Position numbers and translations under genes: made by a program. The notes beneath the pieces were generated by a model, which did no database searches, was not told where the DNA came from, and saw only the letters and a program-made list of their open reading frames with translations. A stretch of 64,000 nt of DNA, taken from contig NC_063994.1 in NCBI RefSeq assembly GCF_932276165.1, forward strand, positions 8,990,001 to 9,054,000, given 5' to 3'. Positions 35,301 through 50,300 of this stretch are shown piece by piece. Source of the DNA: Plutella xylostella (Eukaryota; Arthropoda; Insecta; Lepidoptera; Plutellidae). Each line of letters starts with the position of its first letter. Position 1 is the first letter of the stretch.

Positions 35301-38300
35301 TAACCTGTGGCACTTTTGACAGCCGCCATGTTTTCTACATAAAGTCATAAAAACAAACATAACAAACATTGATTTTCTTTGCTCATTTTCGTGTCAACGT
35401 AGTTTTTTTGGAAAATAAGAAGAAAGGAAGTTTAACTAACTTAGAGAAATACGACTGAGACATGTAAGTATCAATGTATTAACCTATTTTTTTTGAAATA
35501 TAAATGTTACCGGTTGTAGTTAAGAAGGTATTGTAATTTACGATGTATCCAATTTCTGTTTGAATTGTTTTAGAATCATTAACGAGATGAACACAAGCAG
35601 CAGCCGATGTGCTTGAGTTGCAGAAGGAGCAACTGCGTTGTGAGAGGGCCACGGCTTCAGCCCTCACAATGATAGCTGAAGCAATGAACAGACAGGCTGC
35701 AGTCAATGAGAGGCTTCTTAAGCAGGGGCTCCTCATATGGAAAAAGGTTGGTTATTCCTAAATGTTTGGCTAAATAATAGAATAGAATTTAACTTAATTG
35801 TTGCCCCAATAATGTGTTAGGAAATCTGGTGTTGAATATTTATGTTACAGTTTAGTTTTGTTAGTGTCTGTCTGTAATTTTTTAGAACAATATCATACTG
35901 AACTTTTCATTTTGTCTTTTCTAGGCTAATGAAAGGAACAATCAAGACCAGACTTAAAGTAAAGGTAAGGTATAATATGTATACATAATTTATATCGGAA
36001 TAACAAAATATTTTTATAGGTATTTGTTTTAACTATAAATTGAATATCCACAGATTTTAGCGGCGACGCAGTTGCGCGACCAGTGAAGCTCTGGCTCCGC
36101 GACCGGCGTGGAGCGCGCGGTCCGCGCGGCGCTGCTGCGCGGGAGGATCCCGTCCCTGCGCATTTGCCTGGCCTTCAATGGCCTCACGCCTCTCTTCTTC
36201 CTCTTCTTCATGCGTCAATTCAAACAGAGGAGCACCTGTGATTACTGATTACCTAAGTTCCTATATACAATAATAGTTTAATAATTGTTACAAAATATTG
36301 TATACATACATAAGTATTAATAATTATACAAAAGGCTAAAAGCATTTTGTGCCAGCCAACCTATAGGAGAGAATATGAGAAAAATAATAAGACTTTAATC
36401 TTTGATTGCCATTATCTGTAGCTTTATTAAGTGGTAAAGGGACCTAATTACTACCTATATTTTTTAGTATTTGTGATAATTCATAGAATTTATTAGTTCT
36501 ATCAATAAATAAAATATACATGCATTACAATGTGTTTAATTCATTAACTTACAATTTGCACACTGAGGGAATGTGTATGCTTTCGGTTAAAATATTCTTC
36601 CTCATTCTGCGAGGGCCTCAGGCCAAAACCCACGCCAATCAAATAAATATCACTAATACAAGCTTACTATAAAGGAAAATTACGAATTCGGTAAAGATGG
36701 AAACGTATCTCGTAGGGACGGCTGTCCGGCTGAAAAATGGCTTGAAGATCTTGGAGAGATGCGTACAAGGTCAATTTCACAGTTTTTTGCAGTATTTTTT
36801 CTGAAAACGATCTAACAATTTCACCCTTTTCTTCGAAAGTTTAAAATCGCATAAACGTCAAAATATGACGGATAAGCGATATCAAAAAATTCAACAAAAA
36901 TGACATGAATCGCGTCATTCTCCATTCGTTCATTCATTTTGCGATCTCGAAACGATCTTACTATGTAGCTTGGGTTTTAGTGCCATGTGAATCGCAATTT
37001 GACAACTCGTCCGTAAAAATCTGAAAACGAGATGAAAGCGACGGGGTTTTTTGTGACACGAATCACCTTCCAGATACGATGGATCACATAAAAATTCTTC
37101 CAATAGATCCTAGCCTCCTAAAACCTCTCCACTTCTTGTTTGATATGCTTGTTTGTTTGCAAAGTTTAGGAGTTTTTATATTTTTTGTTGGTAGTGTATG
37201 GGCTGCCACTAGTTGTTCTATTGTAATGAGGCGTAAACAGCCATTCGCTAGTCAACGAGCCACTCAAATATGCTCCATATTGCAACACAATAAATTTAAA
37301 TTTGTATTGTAAGTATGACATGAACATGACACAAGTTGCTCTTTCTACTTTTAGGTTATAATGGCAGTCGTTAGTATATTTCAAAAGTTGTTATTTTTTT
37401 CTAAATTAAGTTATGGAAGAATTCTCGTAATCAGAAGAACTGGACACATTAAATTTATTACGCAGTATGAACGAGTAAACTGTGGCCAGCTGCGGAAAAG
37501 TTTTTATTATAAAATAAAAGATAATATGTATGTTATACGTTGATATTTTTGTAGAATTAAATTCGGGGATAATCATGTAGCATGTGAAAGAAAACATCGT
37601 GAGGAAACCTCAATATTTAGATTAAGCACATTTACATATGTGAACCCACCAATCCGCAGTGGACCAGCGTGGTGGGAAATGGTCCAAGCTTAGGAAGGGG
37701 GTTTAGACCTTTGAGATATGCACAATGGTTCCTTTCAAGAGAGCCAGGTGCAGATTCTTACACCCCCACAGATAATAGAATAGAATGACCCACTAACCCT
37801 AGCCTCTCTTACTGAGAACTAAAGTTACAGTAAGTACTTACATACAATACAAATATTACTTTATATTCATATTGCCATAATAGCGTAATATTGTGTACAA
37901 AGGTCCTCTGGTTTGCGCGCTCCCATTTCAAGGCTTTCTAGTAGCTATTTACGAGCTCCCATTACAAAACACTTACTGGTCACACTTTATTACCATTACA
38001 AAACAGCCACTGATAACACTTTATACACTTCCTTTTTCGTTTGTTACCATGACAACATTGGTTTGTTGAAAATACAAAAGTACTCTGTGATTACTTGATT
38101 AGGTAAAAAATCTATGCCGACTGACGGGACTCATTATTCTGAGCCGTGAAATTAAAAGATTATGACGTCACACCAGCCCGCCATCCTGACGGGAATTTTA
38201 AAGTGGTCGTGATGGTTGTAATTTTTTAACTTTCTTTAAAATACCTTAAATTACTTATTTTGGCGTTGAATTTTTTTTTACTATAATAAAGTGATGTAAA

Positions 38301-41300
38301 ACTATCCAATAAAAGTATTTAAAAAATTTATGCATATTCCCTATTATGGCTTAAATTATGGTTTGTCACCGTGGTGAAAGGATTGGCCAGGTTAGCGTCA
38401 GCCGCTGATTGCCTAAAGTGTGCTGGACGTTGCATTTATGATTTATGATGATTCTTGTTGTTGTAGTCCTATAAATAAATAAATAAATATGTGCGGACAT
38501 CTCACACACGGCCATCCGACCCCAAGCTAGGCAGAACCTGTGTTATGGGTGTCGGACAGCTGATATATCTACACAAATACATAGATAGATAGATACTAAA
38601 TATAAATATCAACACACAAGACCCGAGTACAAATATCTGTCTTTAAACAAATATCTGCCCCAGCCGGGAATCGAACCCGGGACCTTCGGCTCAGTAGTCA
38701 GGGTCACTAACCACTACGCCAACGGTCGGCAACAGGCGGACCGCGGTCCGTTTGCGGACCGCGAAAGGTTGAACCTCGGACCGCCAAATATTGTAATGTA
38801 GGCATGTAAAGTATAAATAAATACGTAATATTTTGAACCAATCTAACTTAGCACCTACATAATCTGATTAATCTGTTTTACAACATCGATATCGATCAAA
38901 AACATCGCGCTGTCGCGTCGCCCGCGCCGTCGAGTCGCCGCGCGCGCTCTGTTCATAGTACTTATAGCTTCTCCGACAACCATAATAATTATAATAAGGA
39001 GAACTCTCAAGAAGACAGTGCAGTGTTTACAAAATTTTTGGCCGATCTTATCAACGAATACGTCACAAGGTTCCAAGACTTTGCAGAGATGGGCAAGCTA
39101 TCTCTGTTTCTTAAGTCACCCTTTGAAGTTGATGCAGCCGCCGAATGGATAGACGTGGCCGCCAAGCAAAAGTCCTTGCTGCCAAGTTATTTCAAAAGGC
39201 GTCACATGAAATGAAAATAATGAATCTGCCAACAAACCTGTCAACCTTTTCAAAATTTTTAGATTTTTTTGAAAAAACAAATATCGTTTGAGATTAACAG
39301 ACGCTCACTTAGAAGACACTCTTCGAATTAGCTGTTCTTCACGAGAATCAAACTATAAAAACATGGCTCAAGACAGCTAATGCAATTTTTCTCACTAATT
39401 TTAGTAATAAATGGCTGTTCTGACTGAATTATTATTAGTTTTTTTTTCTGGACCTTTTAAAATTTTGCGACCAATATCCGGACTCTACCTAAAACTACTT
39501 GCCGACCCCTGCACTACGCCATTCGGTCGTCAAAGTTCAAGTCCTATGACACCCCATAGGTGCAGAGGGTCTCCAGAAAGTCCAAACGTCCACAGCTCGC
39601 TTTCAACGCTTCGGCGCCATGTTTGGACAGGGCGTCCACGGGAGTGCCATCCATTTAGGGGCTGCCAGTCAAAGGCAATATGGGGCGTTAGTAGCTCCTC
39701 TTCGGTGACGTTTGTACGGAAGATTAAACCAGACCTGCACGTTATCTCCAAGCAGTTCGTCCCGCGGCAGTGCCGGGCCCGGGTTTGAGTCCCGGCGCCG
39801 CACGCGGCCGAGCACGCCGACCATGCGGACCACGACGACCAGCGGGCGGACCACGAGTCCTGATCATGATTGTAACCTAACCTAACCTATCACGTGAGCA
39901 TCGAAGTAGAAAAAAAGGCGGAAGGAAGCTCGCTAGCTAAAAAATGAGGCACAACAATGGTGGTGACACGAGAGTGTGTGTTATGAGGTGCGACGTAATT
40001 GGCGCGCGGCAGCGGACTGACTTACATACCTTGAGTGTGAATGTGTGTGTTTCGGGCTCGTCGTAACAATGAAATTGACTTACTTAGGGTGCCTAATTTT
40101 TTAGTTAGCGAGCTTCCTTCCGCCTTTTTTTCTACTTCGATGTCTGTATGTTGATAACCCTGACTCGGTCTTAGTATTGTACCTGCACGTTATCTCCAAC
40201 GCAGTGGGTCCCGCGACAGCGCCGGGTCCGGGTTTGAGTCCCGGCGCCGCACGCGGCCGAACACGTTGACCACACCGACCAGGACGACCAGCGGGCGGAC
40301 GACGAGTCCTGACGATGAAGGGTGTGTCACTACATTACCGGTAATTATACAGGATTTTTCAAAAGTAAGTTACTAAGAGAGTCAATCTAAACAATTAGGG
40401 CCTTGCCACAAAAACTTAGACAGTGTTTAACAGGTGTTTAGCGCTGTGAAACGCCTACAAAATCTGTCAAATTTCGTTTTAAACACTTGTTAAACAGTGT
40501 TTAAAGTTTTTTGCGGTAGTACAGTTATAGTTTGAAACATTTGGAAATTCGCAAAAAAACTAATCTTACACACTATCATGTGACTTCAAACTACCTAGAC
40601 AGAGCCTGTACAGGATTCAGACAGCTTATTATATATACACTGAGTTGCAGAAAGGATCTTTAAGTTAATGTCGGCATTAAATGTATTGTTGCCTTGCTTA
40701 GACAGTATACGGACAGAAAGAGACAGACATAGATTTAATGTCGACATTAGCTTAAAGTCCCTTTCTGCAACTCGGCAATACATACACAAATGCATAAACA
40801 AGTTATAGGTAAACAACAAGAGATGGCGCTGGTAATACCACTATTTATTTCGTAAATAAAATAACACTAATTATCCTGTCACAAAAGAGGAAATGTTATT
40901 TATAGCTGTTCCCGTGCGTTTTCAAACGTTTTCCTGTTGATAATCCGGGGTAGAAAGTCCTATAATTATGTTTTTCCAGGGTATCAGCAGCATATTACAT
41001 TACATGGAGAGTAGGTAACAAACATCCATTACCTCACATTCAGGCATTCGACATTTCCTTTCCTCCTCCCGCTTTCCTTTGCACGTGGTTTCTTCAACCA
41101 CCACAAAGTTCCCGCCCACATTGTCTATGCCTGTATAATCTATGGTGCTACGACTGTCAGTGGAGAGTCCTTGTTCTGAGGTGTGAACACAGGAGCGGGC
41201 TCGATGTTGGTAGCCGACACCGCAAGTCGCGTTGCATAGACTCCAAGAGGAAAATGGTGTCCATTTTCCGGGCACTGGAATTTTGAGAGCAATTGATTAT

Positions 41301-44300
41301 AAATATGTCAATAAGTGAAAATTATGTAGTCACACAATTTTAATTTTGCTACGGGTAAAATAAGACCTAGTTTTTTTCATCTAGTTACATCTCTAGATGA
41401 CTAAACTGTATTTTTGGTGTGTGGTGCTAGACACCGAATACAGAATTCTTATCTTTTAAAGAAGAAGAAGAGGAGATAATATCTTGCCCTTGACCTATTT
41501 TTTTTTCTGTTACTGGACTCTTAAGATTAACAAAGTTTGGCACATCCAAAAGCTAAAAAGATATTTATTTATTTATTGACCATTTTCTGTAAAGTACGAA
41601 AAATACTCACCTAAAACTATAACTTTATAATCCCAGCTAGCCTTCCCGGCGCTGTTCTCAGCCACGCATTGGTATAAACCCGCGTCCTCAACGGTCGTCC
41701 GCCATATTGTGACTATTCTGTTGTCTATAGCTGTTTGCACGTTGTCTGTGCCCGTACTTAGAGGTACTCTGTTCTGTGGAAAATAGTAGATTATATAGCC
41801 AAACCAGGAATATAAAAACCCTGTATTAAGAGCGCTACATTCGCGTTGAGGACTGCAACACTAAGTATAGTCATACCAATGTGAATTGGCCATGCTCAAA
41901 TTTATAATAGTAATTTTTTATGATTTATTTTGAAAAGAGTGTCAGTAGCTCAGTGAGAAGATATATTCTATGGGTTCTTTGGAACTTAAGTAACATGACG
42001 TGTACTAACAGTCTAACGGTGAAGGAAAACATCGTGCAAACCCACATTTAGATTACAGTTGTGTAGGTATTTACCGGCCCACTCATTAACGGAAATTTGA
42101 AAATAGATAAATTGACCTAAAGGCATATTTGCTGAAATGGTTTTAAGCATTCAAAAGACAAGAGTAAGTGGCTTAATATTTTTCATCCTCACAGGAATTC
42201 GAAATAAAGGTAGGGATTTAAAATACATCTTAGCCTCTTACAGGTTTGCATGCAGAACTAGGTATGTAATGAGAAAGTTAAACCCATTGACTGGATAAAA
42301 TATGTGTAGGTACCTATAATTAGTCAAAATTAGAACCTAAATATTCAACCAATTTAATATGTAGGTATTCATATGATATATCGCAAATGTCTCGGATTCG
42401 CCGTCCCTTGATGAGTCGCTTTCACTGCCACCAAGATTAATAAACAATTTTTAATTTCTGTTTCAATTACTGTAATGTAGTTAATAAAAACTACAGTAAT
42501 AGCTTAAAAAATTGCCAATTTATTTGCTCATACTATACTATATACCAACAAGTCATTTTGACAATAGCATCAGTTATGTTATCACGAGAAATAAAGTCCA
42601 ATCCCACGGAATTTTACTCCGACAAATACTCGTATATGTGGTAAATTAGTTTCCTTTCACGGCTATGGATAGTTTTCGGCATTTAGAAACACAAAAAACT
42701 CACAAAAGCTATAATAAACACTACGCATTGACAGCACCACAGTTTGACAGCAATAGACAAATGACTTTTTGAGTTTATGACACTTTGTGATACCAGTGCA
42801 AGAAAAAAGTTCTATTGCTTTTCCGCAATATGGCGAGGGTTTTTATATTCCTGGTTTGGCTATAATAAATTTATAATAGGTATTTCAGTACCTATGTAAT
42901 CTTGCTCATTTTGTTCTTATTGTGTCGGTAAATACCAAGGTAACTAGTAAGACTAGTTAGAGTTTGTAATTGTGGTAAAAGTCAGTGACTGATGCTAATC
43001 CTGACAGGGTAATACCTATGTCCCTAAAAGAGACTTAGGAGGACATGAGAATACAATGTTTCTAACCTGCACGTGACCAAGAGATGATAATCTCGCAGAT
43101 ATGTTAAAAATACATTGTTTTCACTTCTAAATTTATGTAAAACATGGCTAACCTTGTACCAAACAACCTGAGGTTTCGGTTCACCATCAACCAGACATCT
43201 CAGCACAGCACTGCGACCTAATTTCACAGTAACACTGCTCTCATTTCCCGCCATTTCCGAACTGGCCGCAGCTATAGATGGCGCCACCTCCACTCTCACA
43301 TTGAATGCGACCTCTGTAGATCCAACCTTGTTAGTCAGTATGCAGCTGTAGTGGCCAGTATCTGTGGTTTTTGTCTTGTTTATTATCTGCAAAATAGGTT
43401 ATTACTTAATTTAGTAAAAATAAATTTTCAGCAATTAGTTAGACTTAAGCTGTTTTTGCGTTTTTTACTTAGACTTCTAAATTCTAGGTCCTGGGTATTG
43501 TGAGTTAGGTTCTACGTTCTAGAAATTGGAATTAGCAAGAACAAAGCGGTTTTGAGAAAAACGCTTTTATAAAAATGATAAAGAAGCCGGAGGACAGATT
43601 CTATAATAAATGTACTATGGTAGTGCGAGGGTGGAATTATTTGTAGCAGGAAGATAACTCACCAAAGTACCTCCATATTCGTTTAACACTCTTCCACGTT
43701 TGAACCACGTGACGTTAGCTACAGGGTGGCCCGCTGCGGGGCAGGATAACTTCAACGGTTGCCCTTTACTTATTCTTATTAGAGGAATATCTGCATCAGG
43801 TTTTAGGGGTGGTTCTGAAAAAATATAAAATAAATAGAATTAGATCTTGTAACCAAAAAAAAATTAAAACTATTAAGTACCGACATCTCCTCCCACGTAA
43901 AACTATCCAATTATTCATTAACAAACGATTGTTTCCACGAATAATTCCAGAATTTTAGTGTTATTGTATTAGGTTTCTTGTTTTCTGTAAGTACTTATAT
44001 TGTTGTTCACAGTGGATCAAATAAATGTTTTTCCTTCTTTGTTTCTTATCATGCGTTGTAAATCTTGTAAAACGGGAAATAACTTACCCAAAACATCTAC
44101 TAAATATTCGAACTTCGCTTCACCCACTTGATTCATGGCAACACATTGATACGTTCCCGACTGTTCAAATGTCGCCTTATTTGATACCAGAATCTCCCCG
44201 AAATCTGTCAATATCATCTTCTCATCTTTCAATGGATTACCGTCTTTATACCAAAGCAGATAAGGTTCAGGGTAGCCGGAGCCATAGCATGTGAGGTAAA

Positions 44301-47300
44301 ATGGTGAACCCGACAGTACTTCTAAAGTTGTAAAGTTAGATAGATCTGTTTCTTGGTATAGTGATGTAGATATTTTTGGAGGTTCTGAAAGTATAATGTG
44401 TTACATGATTATTTTATCGTTTTCATGATGTTTCATAGGTACAGTGTTAAAGTCTTTCAGCAACGAATACAGAAGATTATTAGGTTAGAAGGGTTTTTCT
44501 AATGGATGAAATCTTTTCGAGTACATTTATGTTTAAGTATAAATAAAATTGATAAATAGGCATGCCCCTATTATATTCCCTATTCTATGTTTCCTATACT
44601 ATGTAATAGTCGATCCTTTATTTAATATTATTATGAACTATTAAAAAAAACATACCTAAAGTATAAACTTTAACAACGCCAACATCAGTCCCTGCTTCAT
44701 TACTCGCCACACAATAGTACTCGTGGAGCCTCGAACCCGCGACCCCCGACACGTCTAACTCTAGCAATACCGCGTCGTGGACGCTGGTTGCGATAATGTT
44801 GCCATGTTGCATCCATTGTATGAGTGGCGTAGGGTTGCCAGTCGCGTGGCATGTGATGCGGGTTGGTTTGGTTAACTGTAATGAATAAACATAAAAATAT
44901 GGAGCATTTGTATTGCATTAAGTCTCCTATACTCCAAAACTGCGTCAGTTTTGTGTTCTGAATAACAAGTTTGTGAGCAACTAAGGCAAAACAAAGATGT
45001 TATCGTTGATGGCATGCGTCATAAATCTAACCATCATACAAGTATTTCATTCTACCTCTATCTGATTATAAGTATTTAATTAGGTATATCTGATTCCAGT
45101 ACTTCTCGGAGGAATAAGAAAAGCAAAAACTCACCTCAACCTCAACTACATTAGTAACAACCCCATCGCTCCTCACTTCAACCCTCGGCGGTGTAACAAC
45201 AGTGACTCTATACACCACATGCGCCGCGGCGGCCATGTTGCACGCGTCGCACCGGAAGGAACCGGAAGCGGAAACCGACGCGTTGCTTGTTTGCAGGGAA
45301 CTGTTTGTTATGTGCCAGTGTGAGTTGCTGGAAATGAGGTTGATTAACTTGATTATAAAGTGTTATTATTTTTGGGTTATAATAAAAACAAATTGGAATA
45401 AGTAATCAGGCATGTACGTAGGTGGGTATACTTACTTGTAAGACCATGTAACTTTTGGCTTTGGATATCCTTTGGCATTACAATCTAATGTCGCATTCAT
45501 TCCTTCTTTTAACGTTACATCGAGGACTTCAAAATCAGATATGAAAGGGGGAACTGAAATTAAAAACTAAAATAATATGAGTTGGTCTATCAAGAAGCCT
45601 AATTTGCAACAAATAAACGCCGTTTTTTTAAACAGGGTCTCAATGGATTATACTTTAAAATTCATGATTTTTAACACTTTTAGGGTGAGGAAAAAAAGGG
45701 GAGGTCCTTGCCCTACTGTGAGAAAATAAGTTGTTTTTTAGCTCTAGGACATGTCATGCACAAAAGTTACCTGATTAACCAACTTTACACCCCAACAAGC
45801 AAATATTAAGAGAAACGAAAGTGGTTCAAAATGACAGATTGCGAGGCCTTTTAGGATTACATATATTATTTACAACATCCTGTCTGATCTCAGAGCTGTA
45901 AATAATATTCATTAATCTGAATATAAAATATCGTACCTAGGACATCCACAGTGAATCGTCTTGCTATAACCCCGTGTGTGTTGCTAACGACACATTTGTA
46001 TAGTCCCGTGTGTTGTAGCTTTACATTCCGCAGCTTCAAATACTCTTTGTCTTCACCAGGCAAAGGTTTGGAGTTGAACAGCCATTTAATCTGTAAAATA
46101 GATTTTGTCTACGATAATTTAAAAGTTCCAGGGGAAAGTTTAACTTCAAGTAAAGAGTTTACTGTGGAATATTATAAATGAAACATAGTCCACATAGATG
46201 GCAGCAGATGTCAAACTAACCTATATCGCGGAATAGAATTCCCACCGAGATTCAAAAATATTTTAATAAATTTTGTCGTAAGTAATCAAAGATGTAAAAA
46301 AACATAACATACCTCACCCACAGGCTTAGCATCAACGGTACAGTCGAGCACAGAATCCTCTCCTCTCACCACTAGTACAGTCTCGCTCACAAGTGCCACA
46401 AAGCGCGGCGGCCACTCGACATTTATGCTGACGGTACTGTGAGCCGAGCCCACGGAGTTGCTGACTGTACACGCGTAGGTAGACGCGTTGTGGCGAGATA
46501 TGTTCGAGAATGATAGGTTTCCAAGGGATATTAGCTGGGCATCCTGAGAAAATAGAGGTTTTTGTTTTGTAGACGCTACGCTACGAGCAGCCTATCACTA
46601 GCGCAAGCGAGCCTAAGGTAAAGCATATATAAATGCAATAAATAAGAGCATCAAATTTAATTTATTATTCTATTAAATCCCCTGTTACTAGTGCTAGAGT
46701 TTAAGTTACTTTTATTTTTGATATAATTAAGTATATAATGTTATCTATTATTTGTATTTTTAAAATGTATTGTGTTTAGTTTATAATATGGGCCACTGAT
46801 GCCTGAAATAAAGGTTTATTATTATTATTATTCAATATAGCAGAAATATTATCACACGTAATAATAATTTTGGTATTTAGGTACGTTTCGCCTCTGAAAT
46901 ATTACTCGTAGTTTTTTTCTACTAGTAGTAAGAACTAGCAAGCTAACTCGGGAGCCTCCTTTCGTGCACCGCATATTATATTTATTGCAACCACTTGAAC
47001 AAGAATATATTCATTTTACGACGAATAAAAATGTTTTCTTTCTTTCTAATGCTAAGATCGAACCTTGTACCATTTGACAGTGCAGCGTTCACTCCTGCAC
47101 ACGGGACATTGCAGTGTGGGGCTCGACCCCTCCAGCACAGTGACTGTGGACTGGGACGAGTCTGACTGCATCATGGTTGGCAGGGCTGAAACAAATGCAC
47201 ACAATCCTATTAATGTTATAAAGGCGAAAGTTTGTGAGTATGTGTCTGGGTGTGTTGGTGTGTGGTTTACTTCTTCACGTCCAAACGACTGAACCGATTT

Positions 47301-50300
47301 TAATGAAATTTGGTATGTAGTTAGCTGACACCCTGGATTAAAACATGGGCTCTATACATAATATAGCGGAATTGCCACGGGAAAACTTTTTAAGGCGAAG
47401 CGAAGCTCGCGGGACCAGCTAGTGATAGATAAAAGAGGTGTTATCTGTAGGTCCAAGTTTATTTTTGTGTAATTAGGTAGCCATAGTTTTCAATTTTAGA
47501 TAATTCTAAGGCGAATGTGACAATGTAATGTAGGTACTTACGGTATATCTGTACTTCCACAGTCTTGTTTGAACTGCCAACTTTATTTTTAGCCACACAA
47601 GTGTAGTTGCCACTGAGCTCTTCAGATGGAGATTTTATAGTCAACGATCCGTCGAAATTTATATCATATTGGTCATCTGAAAACAGAAAAACCGCACAAT
47701 TATTTACTAGGGTTAGATAGTTACATAAAAACAAAATAGCTTCCCACTTTCTGGCCCTATGAAAAAAGCATTTATTGAAAACATGTTAAATGAAATGTTT
47801 AAGGTAAGGCTTTAATGTAAAACTTCTAAAAGTACTTAAAGAATTTGGATATTTGAAAGAATTGGTTCTATTGGCGGGACTGTTGATGAACCGTTTAGAA
47901 GCTGTCAATTTAGTATCTGAGGTTTAAAAAACAGATATTAAGTGCCAATTTCTCCATAGTCGGTTAAACCATAACCAGGGAGTAGCGGTTGACTTTTGAC
48001 ACATCTGTCATGAATTTTATATGGAGATGACGTTTAATTTATAAATCAATCCCTGTCGGTTAGATAACCGACTATGGAGAAATTGGCACTAAACATACCA
48101 ATATCAAGAAAGCGTCCATCTCTGGTCCAAGCCACGAAGGGCCGCGGACGCCCGCCGGTCCGACATGAGATGGTCACCGCCAGGTCCATGGTGGTCGCTA
48201 TGTACGGACCCGTGAAGTTTTCCGGCAGAATGGACGGTGCTTCTGTAGGATAATAAATTGAGATATTTGATAGATCCATAGTGCAGTCTGGCTCAGAGAA
48301 ACTTCTCTCAGGTAGCATTGTCGATCTAACATGGGTCAGTTTTATTTGCCCCAGATAGTACAGTCTACCATTCTGTGTAGGTGTAAGGTGAAACCTCTAT
48401 GACGCTAGATGCTACATGTTAATTTTCTTATTACTATTTTAAAATGTTAATCCTATCTAACATTTTGTTAGTAGCATAGATGTTTAATTTAATTCTTAGG
48501 AGGCATAGAGGAAAGCTAATAATAAAATTAAATGTTAAGTACCTAGAACATCAAGCGTAATAGTCTTCCTAGAGGCTCTCACGCCGTTGTCAGCTACGCA
48601 TGAATACTTCCCGTAATGTTTCTCCGACGCATTGGTTATGTAAAGGTTACCAACTTCATTGAAACTGAAACAAGAAAAGCCATTATTTACTTGTGGTTCA
48701 TCTTTTAGGGCAACGAAGCGGCATTCGGCTTGACGACCGATGACCAATGGTGTAGTGGTTATATAGTGACCTACCATTGACCCTGACTGCTATATCAAAG
48801 GTCCCGGGTTCGATCCTGGCCGGCGGCCTTGACGGCCTTGTACATTGTGGCCTTGGATCTTGGGTGTTAATATGTTGGGTTTAATATGTAACTGTGTAGT
48901 ACCTCATACCTAAAGTCACTGGTATTAGCAGTCAACAGCTCCTCCTGAAACTCCCACTCAATGGTGGGCACCGGGAACCCCACAGCGTCACAACTGAGAG
49001 TGATGTTGTCACCCTTTAGGACTTCCTCGGACGATTGCAATGGCGGCTCTATGTATGGAGGAACTGAAAGAAAATGAAACATTTTGTTTTATACTTCAAT
49101 ATTAAAACTGATTTGCATAAATAAAGAATTTGAAAGTTAGTAGCTACAGAAACCCTCTAAATACCGCTGTAGCCACACTACGAGTAGGTAGTGCATTACT
49201 TATAACTTATAAAGGGTGGAATTATAGGTAAGTAATGATTACTTTTCTAGCTTGACCATTTATTATACCATGAGCTTGACAGAATCTAAAGATCGAGAGC
49301 TGATATAAGTTTAATGCTACGCTTTAAGTGAAGTTGCTAAATTCCACTGTGTACCCATATTAATTTAAATTAGTACTCACCCCATACGTAAACGTTGTAT
49401 GTGATGGTGGCATTCCCGTGGGGGTTTGTGGCCACACACGTGTAGTCACCGAAATCCGTAAGATTTGCCACGAACCTATAACAATCACAAGTGTGTGTTT
49501 TTTGTTTTTTTTGTGTGTGTCCTATAGTTATTGTGTCATAAAAAGTAGCAAGAGCTCTTTAATATCATCTTTATCAGCCCGTAATTGTCTAATGATTTTT
49601 TCCAAGCAGCCCCATAGAACTCTGTCCTCGGCCTTCCCCATCCAATCTCTACCGGCTATCTGTCTAAGGGCTTCCACTCATAAACACGATACGATATCTA
49701 GTCATTTAGGTAAGTATGTGTAAGGGTTCTAAGGTGCTCCAGTGGGCGGGATGGCGTCCCACACTTCATTTACTTCATCTTGTTCTCTACTGGGGAACTC
49801 GTCTACTCTATTTCTATCTACAGGGTGTCCCGTAAATAGTGGACCAGCGAAAGACACAGTACCTATATGACTCATAGAACAAAAGTTGTTAAGATTTACC
49901 CTCTGTATATAAGTTATGATAAAACCCACTAACCGTAACTCAAAGTCATCATCGACATATTTCCGTCTCTCGCTAATAAGACCTCCATTTTGTCTCCATT
50001 CTACCCTGGGTGCAGGGATGCCGGATACAATACAGGGCAATTCCACTAGTTCACCTTCCAACACGTCTACAGTCGGTTCTGATGGTGGGAGTATTGTTGG
50101 TGGTTCTGTAATAGAAGAAAAAAATATTATCATTAAGGTACGGTCAGGGTCACCTACATTAAGTACTAAGTACCTTGATAACCCCTCACATCCCGAGAAA
50201 TCAGATAAGCACACTTATTGTGTCTGGTTTACCAATGGGTCACCGGGAGGTAAGCGGTTAAACTCACAAACTGTAAATTGAATAAATATGAAAGAATGTA

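Noticed and set aside
39023..39214. Stand-alone small gene (LINEYVTRFQDFAEM...)
   Set aside because: It lies wholly within the hAT element and looks like a decayed transposase fragment, not a host gene.
39873..39889. Telomeric repeat tract
   Set aside because: Only three CCTAA units. It may be a retroelement tail or chance and is not evidence of a telomere.
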